Shown here piece after piece: positions 16,322-25,345 of a stretch of DNA of 64,000 bases. The notes below the pieces were generated by a model. That model made no database searches and had not been told where the DNA came from. It was given only the letters and a program-made list of their open reading frames with translations. Each line of letters starts with the position of its first letter. The stretch's first letter is position 1. The stretch is from Caulobacter ginsengisoli (GTDB lineage Bacteria > Pseudomonadota > Alphaproteobacteria > Caulobacterales > Caulobacteraceae). The stretch spans positions 25,740 through 89,739 of the forward strand of contig NZ_JAUSVS010000013.1 of the NCBI RefSeq assembly GCF_030814835.1, in the 5' to 3' direction. The translations under genes and the position numbers were made by a program.

Positions 16322-17361
16322 CCCTCCACGATACCCTCGCCCGCGGCCTCCACGCCTTCGACGCCGAGACCGCCCATGGCCTCACCATCACCGGCCTGAA
16401 GCTGGGCCTCGGCCCCCGCGCCAAGGACCCCGAAGACCCCATCCTGACCATCGAGGTCGGCGGCCTGACCCTGACCAACCCCATTGGCCTCGCCGCCGGC
16501 TTCGACAAGAACGCCGAGGTCCCGGACGCCATGCTGGCCGCCGGCTTCGGGTTCGTGGAATGCGGCACGGTCACCCCGCTGCGCCAGGGCGGCAATCCCA
16601 AGCCCCGGCTGTTCCGGCTCTCCGAGGACCGGGCGGTGATCAACCGCATGGGCTTCAACAATCGCGGCCTGGGCCCCTTCGCCCAGCGGCTGGCGCGACG
16701 GAAACGGCGGGGGCTGGTCGGGGCCAATATCGGGGCCAACAAGGATTCGACCGACCGGGTCGGCGACTATGTGGCGGGTCTGACCCGGCTGTGGGGCCTG
16801 GCCGACTGGTTCACCGTCAACATCTCCTCGCCCAACACGCCGGGCCTGCGGGCGCTGCAGACCCGCGAGGCGCTGCAGGACCTGCTGGGCCGGCTCGCCG
16901 AAGCCCGGCGGTCGCTGGCCGGCCACGCCCCGGTCTTCCTGAAGGTGGCCCCCGACCTGGCCGACGATGAACCGGCGACCATCCTGGAGGTCGCCGCCGC
17001 CCATGGCCTGCAGGGAATCATCGTCTCCAACACCACCCTCTCGCGGCCCGACTCGCTGAAATCGCCGTTGAAGGATGAGGCCGGCGGCCTGTCCGGCCCG
17101 CCGCTGATGACCCTGTCGACCCAGATGCTGGCCCGCTTCCATGAGGCCAACAGCCAGGGCCTGGCTCTGATCGCCGCCGGCGGGGTGGCCAGCGGGGCCG
17201 ACGCCTATGCCAAGATTCGCGCCGGGGCCCGGGCCGTGCAGCTCTATTCGGCCATGGTCTATGAGGGCCCCAGCCTGCCTGTGCGAATCCGCCGCGATCT
17301 GGCCGCGCTTTTGAGGGCTGATGGCTTTGCCACTCTCGGCCAGGCCGTTGGCGCTCAGTGA
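16318..17361 (+). CDS. pyrD: Dihydroorotate dehydrogenase (quinone), class 2
   Basis: 347 residues from a GTG that overlaps the DUF952 stop (GTGA). Class 2 features: an N-terminal helical membrane-association segment before LTNPIGLAAGFDKNAEVPDAML, FNISSPNTPGLR-type loop (seen as NISSPNTPGLRALQ) with the catalytic serine, VFLKVAPDL, and C-terminal FMN-phosphate site IAAGGVASGADAYAKI. It oxidises dihydroorotate to orotate with ubiquinone at the inner membrane (pyrimidine synthesis). Confidence 0.95.
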   Translation: MTLHDTLARGLHAFDAETAHGLTITGLKLGLGPRAKDPEDPILTIEVGGLTLTNPIGLAAGFDKNAEVPDAMLAAGFGFVECGTVTPLRQGGNPKPRLFRLSEDRAVINRMGFNNRGLGPFAQRLARRKRRGLVGANIGANKDSTDRVGDYVAGLTRLWGLADWFTVNISSPNTPGLRALQTREALQDLLGRLAEARRSLAGHAPVFLKVAPDLADDEPATILEVAAAHGLQGIIVSNTTLSRPDSLKSPLKDEAGGLSGPPLMTLSTQMLARFHEANSQGLALIAAGGVASGADAYAKIRAGARAVQLYSAMVYEGPSLPVRIRRDLAALLRADGFATLGQAVGAQ

Positions 17362-17431
17362 GGCGCCTCTCAAATTCCCCTGCCACGCGAACGGCCCTCG
17401 CGTTGCTCAGCGCGCCGGTGTGAAGTAACCC

Positions 17432-18934
17432 ATGGGCATGGCCGACGACCGGTCGCTGCAGGAACCGGCAAAGCCGACGATCCGCCGATGGCTCTGGCCC
17501 GGCGGCCTGTCGGCGCGCCTGCTGCTGCTCACCGTGCTGTTCGTCATTGTCGGCGCCGCCCTGGTGCTGCCCCCGGCCCTGGCCGCCTTCGAGGAGCAGG
17601 AGCTGCTGGACCGGGTGCGGTCCGCGGAACTGGCCACCCTGGCCACCGCGGCCGCGCCCAACCGCAAGGTCACCCGCGAGCTCTCCAACCGCCTCCTGAA
17701 CGGCGCCGAGGTGGTCTCGGTGGCGGTCAGCAGCGACGGCGCCCGCAGCCTGGTCCTCCAGGCGCCCCGATCGATGCCCACCCCCTATCTGGTCGACCTG
17801 CGCGACCAGGCCCCGGCCTCCTGGCTGGCCGGGCCGTTCCAGACCTTGTTCGGCGGGCCGGGCCGCATGGTGCGGGTGATCGCCAAGCCGCGTCTGCTGG
17901 ACAACATCGACTTTATCGAGATCGTCACCCCGGACGCCCCGCTCCGCGCGGCCCTGCTGGAATATCTCGGCCGGCTGCTGGCGGTGACCCTGTTCGTCTC
18001 GGTCCTGGCCGGGCTGGCGGTCTATTTCTCGCTGAACATCTTCCTGGTCCGGCCGATCCTCAAGCTGACCCAGGCGATGGAGCGCTTCCGCGCCGACCCC
18101 GAGAGCCCGGCCGCCCGTATCGCCCCCTCGGGCCGCCGCGACGAGATCGGCCGGGCCGAGCGCGAACTGGACCTGATGCAGACCGACCTGATCGCCGCCC
18201 TCAACAGCCGGGCTCGGCTGGCCTCGCTGGGCGAGGCGGTGGCCAAGATCAATCACGACCTGCGCAACATGCTGACCAGCGCCCAGATCGCCTCCGAGCG
18301 GCTGGCGGCCATCGGCGATCCGCAGGTGGCCCGGGCCATGCCCCGCCTGGAGCGGGCCCTGGATCGGGCCATCACCCTCGCCACCGACGTCCTGACCTAT
18401 GGCAAGACCCAGGAGGCCGCGCCCGAGGCCCGACCCATGGCCCTGGTCCCGGCCCTGACCGTGGCGGCCGAGGACGCCGGCCTCTCGACCCGGGGGGTGC
18501 GGCTGCGCACCGCCATTTCCGAGGAAGCCCAGGTCAACGCCGACCCCGACCAGCTGCACCGCATCCTGGTCAACCTGTTGCGCAACGCCCGCGAGGCTAT
18601 CGAGGAGGCGGGACGAACGACCGGCGAGGTCGCGGTCACCCTGGTCCAGCACGACGGCGCCAGCCTGATCCGGCTGGCCGACGACGGACCGGGCGTGCCG
18701 CAGCGGGCCTTGGCGGCCCTCTTCCAGCCCTTCACCGGTTCCGCCCGGCGCGGCGGCACGGGCCTGGGCCTGGCGATTTCACGCGAACTGGCCCAGGCGC
18801 ACGGCGGCGATCTGGAACTGGTCAAGACCGGGCCGCAGGGCTCGATCTTCGAACTGCGGCTGCCGGGGGCGCCGGAAGCCAGCGCGCCCGAGCAGAGGCC
18901 GAAACGCGTGCGCAAGAAAACCGCCGAGCTCTAG
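17432..18934 (+). CDS. Orphan sensor histidine kinase (HAMP-HisKA-HATPase)
   Basis: 500 residues. Transmembrane helix 1 at about 27-50, a periplasmic domain of about 130 residues, helix 2 at about 185-208, HAMP to about 260, and phosphoacceptor His275 in AKINHDLRNML. The ATP-binding domain shows the N box (NLLRNAREAIEEAG), G1 (LADDGPGVP), F box (LFQPFTGS) and G2 (GGTGLGLAIS). No response regulator is adjacent, so it is an orphan. The C-terminus is basic (RPKRVRKKTAEL). An inverted repeat follows. Confidence 0.92.
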   Translation: MGMADDRSLQEPAKPTIRRWLWPGGLSARLLLLTVLFVIVGAALVLPPALAAFEEQELLDRVRSAELATLATAAAPNRKVTRELSNRLLNGAEVVSVAVSSDGARSLVLQAPRSMPTPYLVDLRDQAPASWLAGPFQTLFGGPGRMVRVIAKPRLLDNIDFIEIVTPDAPLRAALLEYLGRLLAVTLFVSVLAGLAVYFSLNIFLVRPILKLTQAMERFRADPESPAARIAPSGRRDEIGRAERELDLMQTDLIAALNSRARLASLGEAVAKINHDLRNMLTSAQIASERLAAIGDPQVARAMPRLERALDRAITLATDVLTYGKTQEAAPEARPMALVPALTVAAEDAGLSTRGVRLRTAISEEAQVNADPDQLHRILVNLLRNAREAIEEAGRTTGEVAVTLVQHDGASLIRLADDGPGVPQRALAALFQPFTGSARRGGTGLGLAISRELAQAHGGDLELVKTGPQGSIFELRLPGAPEASAPEQRPKRVRKKTAEL

Positions 18935-18990
18935 GGGGGCAGACTCAATTGAGCTTTAGACAATTCAATAACTTAGCATAACTTTTAATC

Positions 18991-19112
18991 CGCTCATCCC
19001 CGCGAAAGCGGGGACCCAGGCGTTTTTCGTAGCGGACTTGCAGTCGCCCGGGCCTGTCGGAAGCGCCCTCAACAGCAAAAAGCCTGGGTCCCCGCTTTCG
19101 CGGGGATGAGCG
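18991..19112. repeat. REP-like inverted repeat with GAAA-tetraloop arms, copy 1
   Basis: A 30-nt arm at 18991-19020 and its exact reverse complement at 19083-19112. Each arm contains CCCCGC-GAAA-GCGGGG (a mini-hairpin with a GAAA tetraloop), then ACCCAGG and a T-run. It sits between convergent genes (histidine kinase and ggt) and could act as a bidirectional terminator. Copies with the same arms are at 20881-21003 and 40830-40966; a related form is at 58390-58481. Confidence 0.9.
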
Positions 19113-19135
19113 GTATTGAGTAATGGCTCCAGTTC

Positions 19136-20860
19136 TTAAGGGGCTCGGGCCACGCCCTCGCGCCGTGGGTCGGCGCCGCCTTCCAGCACGCCGCCCGGCC
19201 GCACGACGATCCCGTGCACCCCCGAATTCTCGCTCCTGTTGGGTCCCAGCAGGATGCCCCGCGCCGCCATGGCCTCGACCATGCCGGGGGCGAACAGGTT
19301 GGTGTCGCCGCCGATGGAGCCGCCCCGCGCCACCATGTTGGGCAGGTCGATGGCCTGCTGCATGGTGAGCTTCCAGTCGACGAAGCCGACGATGGTCTTC
19401 AGATTGTAGGAGATGATCGAGTTGCCGCCGGGGCTGCCCAGGGCGGCGAAGAATTTGCCCTCCTTGTCGAGCATGATGATCGGGGTCATCGACGAGCGCG
19501 GCCGCTTGCCGGGCGCCACCGCGTTGGCGGCCGGCCTGCCGTCCGGATCGGTCGGCGAGAAGGAGAAGTCGGTCAGCTGGTTGTTGAGGAAAAAGCCGTC
19601 GACCATCCGGCCTGAGCCGAACACGCTCTCCACCGTGGTGGTGATCGACACCACATTCCCCCACTGGTCGACGATGATGTAATGCGAGGTGCCGCCGGGC
19701 TCGACGGTCTTGTCGGGGCCACGGACGCCGGCGCCGGGCGGCGAGCCGAAGCTGGGCGGCGGGCCGGCCGTCTCGCCGATCAGCTTGGCGCGGCTGTCGA
19801 CATAGGCGGGATCGAGCAGGCCCTTGACCGGCACGCCCGCGCCGATGTCGCCGACATAGCGGTCGCGGTCGGCGTACATCAGCCGCTCGACCTGGGCGAG
19901 TTGGACCCAGGCGACGGGGTCGTTGGGGCCCCGGCTGGCGATGTCGGTGCGCTCCAGCAGCATCAGGCCCTGGAGGAGACCGACCCCGCTCGAGGGCGGG
20001 TTGTTGGTGCAGACGATATAGACCCGGTACGAGCCGCAGAGGGCCTTGGCCTTGCGCGGCTTGAAGGCCTTGAGGTCGGCCAGGGTCAGGGTCCCGGGCA
20101 GGTCGCCGGCATGGGTGCGGGCGACGATGTCCTGGGCGATGGAGCCTTCCAGGATCGCCTTGGGGCCCTCGGCGGCGATCTTGCGCACCGTGGCGGCGTA
20201 GGCCGGGTTCTTCAGGATATCGCCGGCCTTGTATTTCGCCCCGTCAGGCTTGGTGAAATAGGCCTTGGCGTCCGGCGTCTGGGCCTGGGGGAAGGGGCTG
20301 ACGATATACATGGCCAGGCGCGGCGACACGGCAAAGCCCTGATCGGCCAGCCGCTCGGCTTCGCTAAACAGGCTATTCCAGGGCAGGCGCCCGTGCTCCT
20401 TGTGGACCATGGCCAGCATGGCCACCGCGCCGGGGACGCCGGTGGAGCGGCCGCTCAGGATCGCCTGGATGACGCCCAGCGGCTTGCCGTCCGGTCCCAG
20501 GAACATGTCGGGCGTCGCGCCGGCCGGGGCGGTCTCGCGGCCGTCATAGGCGGTCACTTCGCCCGTGGCGCCGTCGTAATAGGTCATGAAGGCTCCGCCG
20601 CCGAGCCCGGACGACTGCGGCTCGACCAGGCCCAGCACCGCCTGGATCGCCACCGCCGCGTCGGCCGCCGTGCCGCCCCGGCGCAGAACCTGCAGCCCCG
20701 CCTCGACCGCCAGCGGATTGGCGGCGGCGACCATGGCGGGCTTGCCGGGGGCGGCGGCTTCCGCGGGCCTGGCCTGGAACGGCAGCCGCGCCGCCACACC
20801 CTGCGGGATGATCGAGCAGCCGGCGACAGCCAGGGCGGCGAGCAGGGCGATGGGGCGCAT
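19136..20860 (-). CDS. ggt: Gamma-glutamyltransferase (putative lipoprotein)
   Basis: 574 residues from MRPIALLAALAVAGCS, with GGAG upstream. The lipobox AVAGC suggests lipid attachment at C13 of this reading. The N-terminal large-subunit region includes MVAAANPLAVEAGLQVLRRGG and SSGLGGGAFMTYYDG. The autocleavage/nucleophile threonine is in EPGGTSHYIIVDQWGNVVS, followed by GFFLNNQLTDFS and GSPGGNSIISY. It transfers gamma-glutamyl groups from glutathione in the periplasm. The gene is bracketed by two copies of the GAAA-tetraloop repeat. Confidence 0.94.
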   Translation of the reverse strand: MRPIALLAALAVAGCSIIPQGVAARLPFQARPAEAAAPGKPAMVAAANPLAVEAGLQVLRRGGTAADAAVAIQAVLGLVEPQSSGLGGGAFMTYYDGATGEVTAYDGRETAPAGATPDMFLGPDGKPLGVIQAILSGRSTGVPGAVAMLAMVHKEHGRLPWNSLFSEAERLADQGFAVSPRLAMYIVSPFPQAQTPDAKAYFTKPDGAKYKAGDILKNPAYAATVRKIAAEGPKAILEGSIAQDIVARTHAGDLPGTLTLADLKAFKPRKAKALCGSYRVYIVCTNNPPSSGVGLLQGLMLLERTDIASRGPNDPVAWVQLAQVERLMYADRDRYVGDIGAGVPVKGLLDPAYVDSRAKLIGETAGPPPSFGSPPGAGVRGPDKTVEPGGTSHYIIVDQWGNVVSITTTVESVFGSGRMVDGFFLNNQLTDFSFSPTDPDGRPAANAVAPGKRPRSSMTPIIMLDKEGKFFAALGSPGGNSIISYNLKTIVGFVDWKLTMQQAIDLPNMVARGGSIGGDTNLFAPGMVEAMAARGILLGPNRSENSGVHGIVVRPGGVLEGGADPRREGVARAP

Positions 20861-20880
20861 GGGGACTCCGCTTTTACTTC

Positions 20881-21003
20881 CGCTCATCCCCGCGAAAGCG
20901 GGGACCCAGGCTTTTTCAACGTCGCAACACAGGCGGGGTCAATTCTCCGCCGCGCCAGCAGGCACAAAAAACGCCTGGGTCCCCGCTTTCGCGGGGATGA
21001 GCG
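20881..21003. repeat. REP-like inverted repeat with GAAA-tetraloop arms, copy 2
   Basis: Arms at 20881-20910 and 20974-21003 are identical to those of copy 1 (18991-19112). It lies between the tldD stop and the ggt start on the same strand, where it could terminate tldD-independent readthrough or act as an mRNA-stabilising hairpin. The T-run beside each arm gives it a bidirectional-terminator look. Confidence 0.9.
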
Positions 21004-21011
21004 GAAAATAA

Positions 21012-22439
21012 TTACAGGCTGGTTCCGCCCACGGTCAGTCCGGTGATCTTCAGCGAAGGCTGGGCGACGCCCACCGGCACGCCCTGGCCGGCCTTGCCGC
21101 AGACGCCGATGCCGGGGTCCATGGCGAAGTCGTTGCCGATCATGGTCACCCGGGTCAGGGCCGAGGGGCCGTCCCCGATCAGGGTGGCGCCCTTGACCGG
21201 GCGGGTGATCTTGCCGTCCTCGATCAGGTAGGCCTCGGTGCACTGGAAGACGAACTTGCCGTTGGTGATGTCGACCTGGCCGCCGCCCAGATGACCGCAA
21301 TAGAGGCCGCGCTTGGTGGAAGCGATCATCTCCGCCGGATCGGCCGAGCCGCCCATCATCCCGGTGTTGGTCATGCGGGGCATGGGCATGTGGGCGTAGG
21401 ACTCGCGGCGGGCGTTGCCGGTGGGGGTCAGGCCCATCAGCCGGGCGCTCATCCGGTCATGCATGTAGCCGACCAGGATGCCGTCCTCGATCAGGATGGT
21501 CCGCTCGGTGGGCGTGCCCTCGTCATCGACGGTCAGAGAGCCGCGCCGGCCCGGGATGGTCCCGTCGTCGAAGACGGTGACCCCGGGGGCGGCCACCCGC
21601 TCGCCGATGCGCCCGGAGAAGGCCGACAGGCCCTTGCGGTTGAAGTCGCCTTCCAGGCCGTGGCCGACCGCCTCGTGCAGCAGGACGCCGTTCCAGCCCG
21701 GACCCAGCACCACGTCCATCTCGCCGGCCGGACAGTCGGTGGCGTCGAGATTGACCAGGGCCTGGCGCAAGGCCTCGTCGACCTGGCCCTGCCAGGACTC
21801 CGGCGTCACCCAGGCGTCGAAGCTGGCCCGGCCGCCGGCCCCGGACGTGCCGGTCTCGCGCCGGCCGTCGCGCTCGACGGTGACCTGGACATTGACCCGC
21901 ACCAGTGGGCGCACGTCGCGGACCAACCGGCCGTCGGCCCGCAGGATCTCGACCGTCCGCCGCTCGCCATGCATCGAGCTCATCACCTGCACGACGCGTG
22001 GGTCACGCTGGCGGGCGAAGGCGTCGATCTCCTGCAGCAGGGCGACCTTGTCGGAAAAGCCGGGGCGGGCGACCGGGTCGTCCTCGCCATAGAGCCTGGT
22101 GTTGGTGGCCCTGGGCCCCTCGGCCTGTTCGCCGCTATAGCCGCGCTTGGCCAGGCTGGCCGCGTCGGCGGCTCTGCGGATCGCCGCCGCCGAGATCTCG
22201 CTGGCATGGGCGTAGCCGGCGGTTTCGCCCGCCACCACCCGCAGGCCAAACCCCTCGCCCGAATCGTAGGAGGCGTTTTTCAGCCGTCCGTCGTCGAAGA
22301 CGAAAGACTCGCTCTCGGACTTTTCCAGGAACAGCTCGCCGTCATCGGCGCCGGCCAGGGCCTGGTTCAGAATCGACTGGGCCTCGGTGGGATCGACACC
22401 GGCGGAGTCCAGCAGGGAAGGGGAAAAGGGCGCGTTCAT
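21012..22439 (-). CDS. tldD: Metalloprotease TldD
   Basis: 475 residues. The metal-binding motif HEAVGHGLEGDF (HExxxH) and RMTNTGMMGGSADPAEMI are clear, with the C-terminal GGGQVDITNGKFVFQCTEAYLIEDGK and GICGKAGQGVPVGVAQPSL-type region. TldD works with TldE as a peptide protease or maturation enzyme; no tldE is in the window. The gene is transcribed away from coxB, with 218 nt between starts. Confidence 0.95.
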   Translation of the reverse strand: MNAPFSPSLLDSAGVDPTEAQSILNQALAGADDGELFLEKSESESFVFDDGRLKNASYDSGEGFGLRVVAGETAGYAHASEISAAAIRRAADAASLAKRGYSGEQAEGPRATNTRLYGEDDPVARPGFSDKVALLQEIDAFARQRDPRVVQVMSSMHGERRTVEILRADGRLVRDVRPLVRVNVQVTVERDGRRETGTSGAGGRASFDAWVTPESWQGQVDEALRQALVNLDATDCPAGEMDVVLGPGWNGVLLHEAVGHGLEGDFNRKGLSAFSGRIGERVAAPGVTVFDDGTIPGRRGSLTVDDEGTPTERTILIEDGILVGYMHDRMSARLMGLTPTGNARRESYAHMPMPRMTNTGMMGGSADPAEMIASTKRGLYCGHLGGGQVDITNGKFVFQCTEAYLIEDGKITRPVKGATLIGDGPSALTRVTMIGNDFAMDPGIGVCGKAGQGVPVGVAQPSLKITGLTVGGTSL

Positions 22440-22657
22440 CCCTCCGAGATAGGCGCTCGGACCGCTTTCGTCGAGGCGCGGGCGCGCCTTGTCGCGGGGT
22501 CAGGGCCCAGATCACCCGTTCTGGTCCGTCTAGCGGGTTGGCAATCCGGAAACGAGCGCGTATGGACCCCCTTGAAGACGGCAGGGTCGGGCGAAGGGGG
22601 CGCGCGTTGAATCGCGTGCGCATTCCGCAGCGCAGCGGCCATTTGGACGTGAGGCTC
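22440..22657. other. Divergent intergenic region between tldD and coxB
   Basis: 218 nt with no supported ORF. It should hold the promoters of tldD (minus) and the cox operon (plus), but I see no convincing -35/-10 pair. GTGAGG lies just upstream of the chosen coxB ATG. Confidence 0.5.
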
Positions 22658-23590
22658 ATGAGGGCGAGTTTGAAGGGTATGCGGAAACTGGCAGCCGGCC
22701 TGGGCGCCGGAATGCTGGCGTCATCGCTTGCGGCGAGCGCCTGGGCTGAAGACACGTTGGGTCAGCCCACGCCGAAAGGCATCGACTTCCAGCCGGCGGC
22801 GTCGGTGCTCAAGCACGACGCCATCTTCTTCCACAACGTGATCCTGCTGCCGATCATCACGGCGATCAGCCTGCTGGTGCTGGGTCTGCTGCTGTGGGTG
22901 ATGATCCGCTACAACAAGAAGGCCAATCCGGTTCCGGCCAACTGGAGCCACAACACGGTGATCGAGGTCCTGTGGACCATCGTGCCGGTGCTGATCCTGG
23001 TCGGCATCGCGGTGCCGTCCTTCAGCCTGTTGTTCAAGTATCATGACATGCCGCCCGCCTACATGACGGTGAAGGCCACCGGCTATCAGTGGTACTGGGG
23101 CTATGAGTATCCCGACCAGAAGGTCGCCGAGGAGACCTCGCTGGTCCTTCCCGAAGACCAGGCCAAGGCCAAGGGCGTGCCCTACCTGCTGGCCGCGACC
23201 ACCCCGATGGTGGTGCCGGTCAACAAGGTGGTCCGCGTGCAGGTGACCGCCGTCGACGTGATCCACTCGTTCGGTTTGCCCGCGTTTGGGCTCAAGACCG
23301 ACGCAATCCCCGGCCGCCTGAACGAAACCTGGTTCAAGGCCGAGAAGATCGGCACCTACTACGGTCAGTGCTCTGAGCTGTGCGGCGTCGACCACGCCTA
23401 CATGCCCATCGAGATCAAGGTGGTGAGCCAGGCCGATTTCGACGCCTGGGTGGCCTCCAAGACCACGCCCGCCACGCCGGCCGCCGCGCCGGCCCAGACC
23501 GCCGCAGCAGGGGCCGCCGCCGCTCCCGCCGCGCCCGCCACCACGACGCCGCCGGCCGCAGCTCCCGCTGCGCCCGCGGCCAAGCTTTGA
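22658..23590 (+). CDS. coxB: Cytochrome c oxidase subunit II
   Basis: 310 residues (a start at 22679 would give 303). Signal peptide to about residue 30 (ASAWA-ED), two transmembrane helices (near 55-78 and 100-120), then the CuA domain. The conserved TGYQWYWGYEY aromatic stretch and the CuA ligands CSELCGVDHAYM are present, with the upstream histidine in VIHSFGLPAFG. The last 45 or so residues are an Ala/Pro/Thr-rich tail not needed for the fold. First gene of the aa3 oxidase operon. Confidence 0.95.
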   Translation: MRASLKGMRKLAAGLGAGMLASSLAASAWAEDTLGQPTPKGIDFQPAASVLKHDAIFFHNVILLPIITAISLLVLGLLLWVMIRYNKKANPVPANWSHNTVIEVLWTIVPVLILVGIAVPSFSLLFKYHDMPPAYMTVKATGYQWYWGYEYPDQKVAEETSLVLPEDQAKAKGVPYLLAATTPMVVPVNKVVRVQVTAVDVIHSFGLPAFGLKTDAIPGRLNETWFKAEKIGTYYGQCSELCGVDHAYMPIEIKVVSQADFDAWVASKTTPATPAAAPAQTAAAGAAAAPAAPATTTPPAAAPAAPAAKL

Positions 23591-23607
23591 TTCGCGAAGG
23601 TAGACCG

Positions 23608-25263
23608 ATGGCTTACGCCGCCGCCGCGCACGACGATCATGCCCATACGCCGGGCTTCTTCACCCGCTGGTTCTTCTCGACCAACCACAAGGACATCGGC
23701 ACCCTCTACATCCTGTTCGCCATCATGGCGGGCCTGCTGGGTGGCGCCCTCTCTGGCCTGATCCGCTGGGAACTGGCCGAGCCGGGCATCCAGGTCTTCA
23801 AGGCCGGCAGCTGGCTGGCCCAGTACATGCCGCTGATCGAGGCGTCCAAGCACGGCTACAACGTGGTGGTCACCGGCCACGCCCTGATCATGATCTTCTT
23901 CATGGTCATGCCCGCCATGATCGGCGGGTTTGGCAACTGGTTCGTCCCGATCATGATCGGCGCGCCGGACATGGCCTTCCCGCGGATGAACAACATCTCG
24001 TTCTGGCTGCTGGTCGCCGCCTTCGTGCTGCTGGTGACCTCGATGTTCGTCGACGGCGGCCCCGGCCACGGCTTCGGCGGCGGCTGGACCATCTATCCGC
24101 CGCTCTCGACCATCGGCCATACCGGGCCCTCGATGGACCTGGCGATCTTCTCGCTGCACCTGGCCGGCGCCAGCTCGATCCTGGGCGCCATCAACTTCAT
24201 CACCACCATCTTCAACATGCGCGCCCCGGGGATGACCATCCACCGCATGCCGCTGTTCGTGTGGTCGATCCTGGTCACCGTCTTCCTGCTGCTGCTGGCC
24301 CTGCCGGTCCTGGCCGGCGCCATCACCATGCTGCTGACCGACCGCAACTTCGGGACCCACTTCTTCGATCCCGCCGGCGGCGGCGACCCGGTGATGTTCC
24401 AGCACCTGTTCTGGTTCTTCGGCCACCCGGAAGTCTACATCCTGATCCTGCCCGGGTTCGGGATGATCAGCCACATCGTCTCGACCTTCTCGCGCAAGCC
24501 CGTCTTCGGCTACCTGCCCATGGCCTACGCCATGGTGGCCATCGGCTTCGTCGGCTTCCTGGTCTGGGCCCACCACATGTACACCGTGGGCATGGGCATC
24601 AACCTGCGGGCCTATTTCGTGGCCGCCACCATGGTCATCGCGGTGCCCACGGGCGTGAAGATCTTCTCCTGGATCGCCACGATGTGGGGCGGGTCGATCG
24701 ACTTCAAGACGCCCATGCTGTGGGCGATCGGCTTCATCTTCCTGTTCACCATCGGCGGCGTCACCGGCGTGGTGCTGGCCAATGCCGGCGTCGACTACAG
24801 CCTGCACGACACCTACTACGTGGTCGCCCACTTCCACTACGTGCTCAGCCTGGGCGCGGTGTTCGCCATCTTCGCCGGCTTCTACTATTGGTTCGAGAAG
24901 ATGTGGGGCGTGAAATACAACGAGGCCCTGGGCTGCATCCACTTCTGGATCACCTTCGTCGGCGTCAACGTGATCTTCTTCCCGCAGCACTTCCTGGGCC
25001 TGCAGGGCATGCCGCGCCGCGACATCGACTACACCCCGGCCTTCCGCTACTGGAACCACATCTCATCGATCGGCTACCTGATCACCCTGGTCGGCGTGGG
25101 GGTGTTCCTGGTCATGCTGCTCGAGGCGGCCATCCGCCGCCGCAAGGCCGAGGCCAATCCCTGGGGCGAAGGCGCCACCACCCTGGAATGGACCCTGCCT
25201 TCGCCGCCGCCGTTCCACCAGTTCAACGAGCTGCCCGAGATCAAGGCCGAGGACGGCCACTGA
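23608..25263 (+). CDS. ctaD: Cytochrome c oxidase subunit I (aa3 type)
   Basis: 551 residues, 12 expected transmembrane helices. Starts MAYAAAAHDDHAHT, then FSTNHKDIGTLYI. Heme and CuB ligands are visible: GHALIMIFFMVMP (low-spin heme His), WFFGHPEVYILILPGFG (CuB His and the Tyr crosslink), WAHHMYTVGM (CuB His pair), and VAHFHYVLSLGAVF (heme a/a3 His pair). It lies 17 nt after coxB with AAGG upstream. It reduces O2 and pumps protons at the inner membrane. Confidence 0.97.
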   Translation: MAYAAAAHDDHAHTPGFFTRWFFSTNHKDIGTLYILFAIMAGLLGGALSGLIRWELAEPGIQVFKAGSWLAQYMPLIEASKHGYNVVVTGHALIMIFFMVMPAMIGGFGNWFVPIMIGAPDMAFPRMNNISFWLLVAAFVLLVTSMFVDGGPGHGFGGGWTIYPPLSTIGHTGPSMDLAIFSLHLAGASSILGAINFITTIFNMRAPGMTIHRMPLFVWSILVTVFLLLLALPVLAGAITMLLTDRNFGTHFFDPAGGGDPVMFQHLFWFFGHPEVYILILPGFGMISHIVSTFSRKPVFGYLPMAYAMVAIGFVGFLVWAHHMYTVGMGINLRAYFVAATMVIAVPTGVKIFSWIATMWGGSIDFKTPMLWAIGFIFLFTIGGVTGVVLANAGVDYSLHDTYYVVAHFHYVLSLGAVFAIFAGFYYWFEKMWGVKYNEALGCIHFWITFVGVNVIFFPQHFLGLQGMPRRDIDYTPAFRYWNHISSIGYLITLVGVGVFLVMLLEAAIRRRKAEANPWGEGATTLEWTLPSPPPFHQFNELPEIKAEDGH

Positions 25264-25291
25264 TACCGAACGCAGCCAAAGCGTAACCTTC

Positions 25292-25322
25292 GGGGCGCGG
25301 GGCTTTTCAAGCGCCGCGCCCC
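25292..25322 (+). terminator. Strong hairpin between ctaD and ctaB
   Basis: GGGGCGCGG (25292-25300) pairs perfectly with CCGCGCCCC (25314-25322) over a 13-nt loop. There is no T-run, so it is more likely an mRNA-stability or partial-attenuation element that keeps structural subunits above the assembly factors than a full terminator (inference). Confidence 0.45.
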
Positions 25323-25345
25323 CTTAGCATTCCGAAAGACCCGCC

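Noticed and set aside
18991..19112. CRISPR-like appearance of the repeated GCTCATCCCCGCGAAAGCGG arms
   Set aside because: Arms are inverted pairs scattered through the window, not direct repeats with regular spacers, and no cas genes are present.
21905..22657. N-terminal extension of coxB back into tldD
   Set aside because: Arg/Pro-rich antisense of tldD; the signal peptide of subunit II begins at 22658 or 22679.
23398..25059. 553-residue minus-strand ORF antisense to ctaD
   Set aside because: His/Asp/Glu-rich mirror of the membrane-protein codons; ctaD has all heme and copper ligands.
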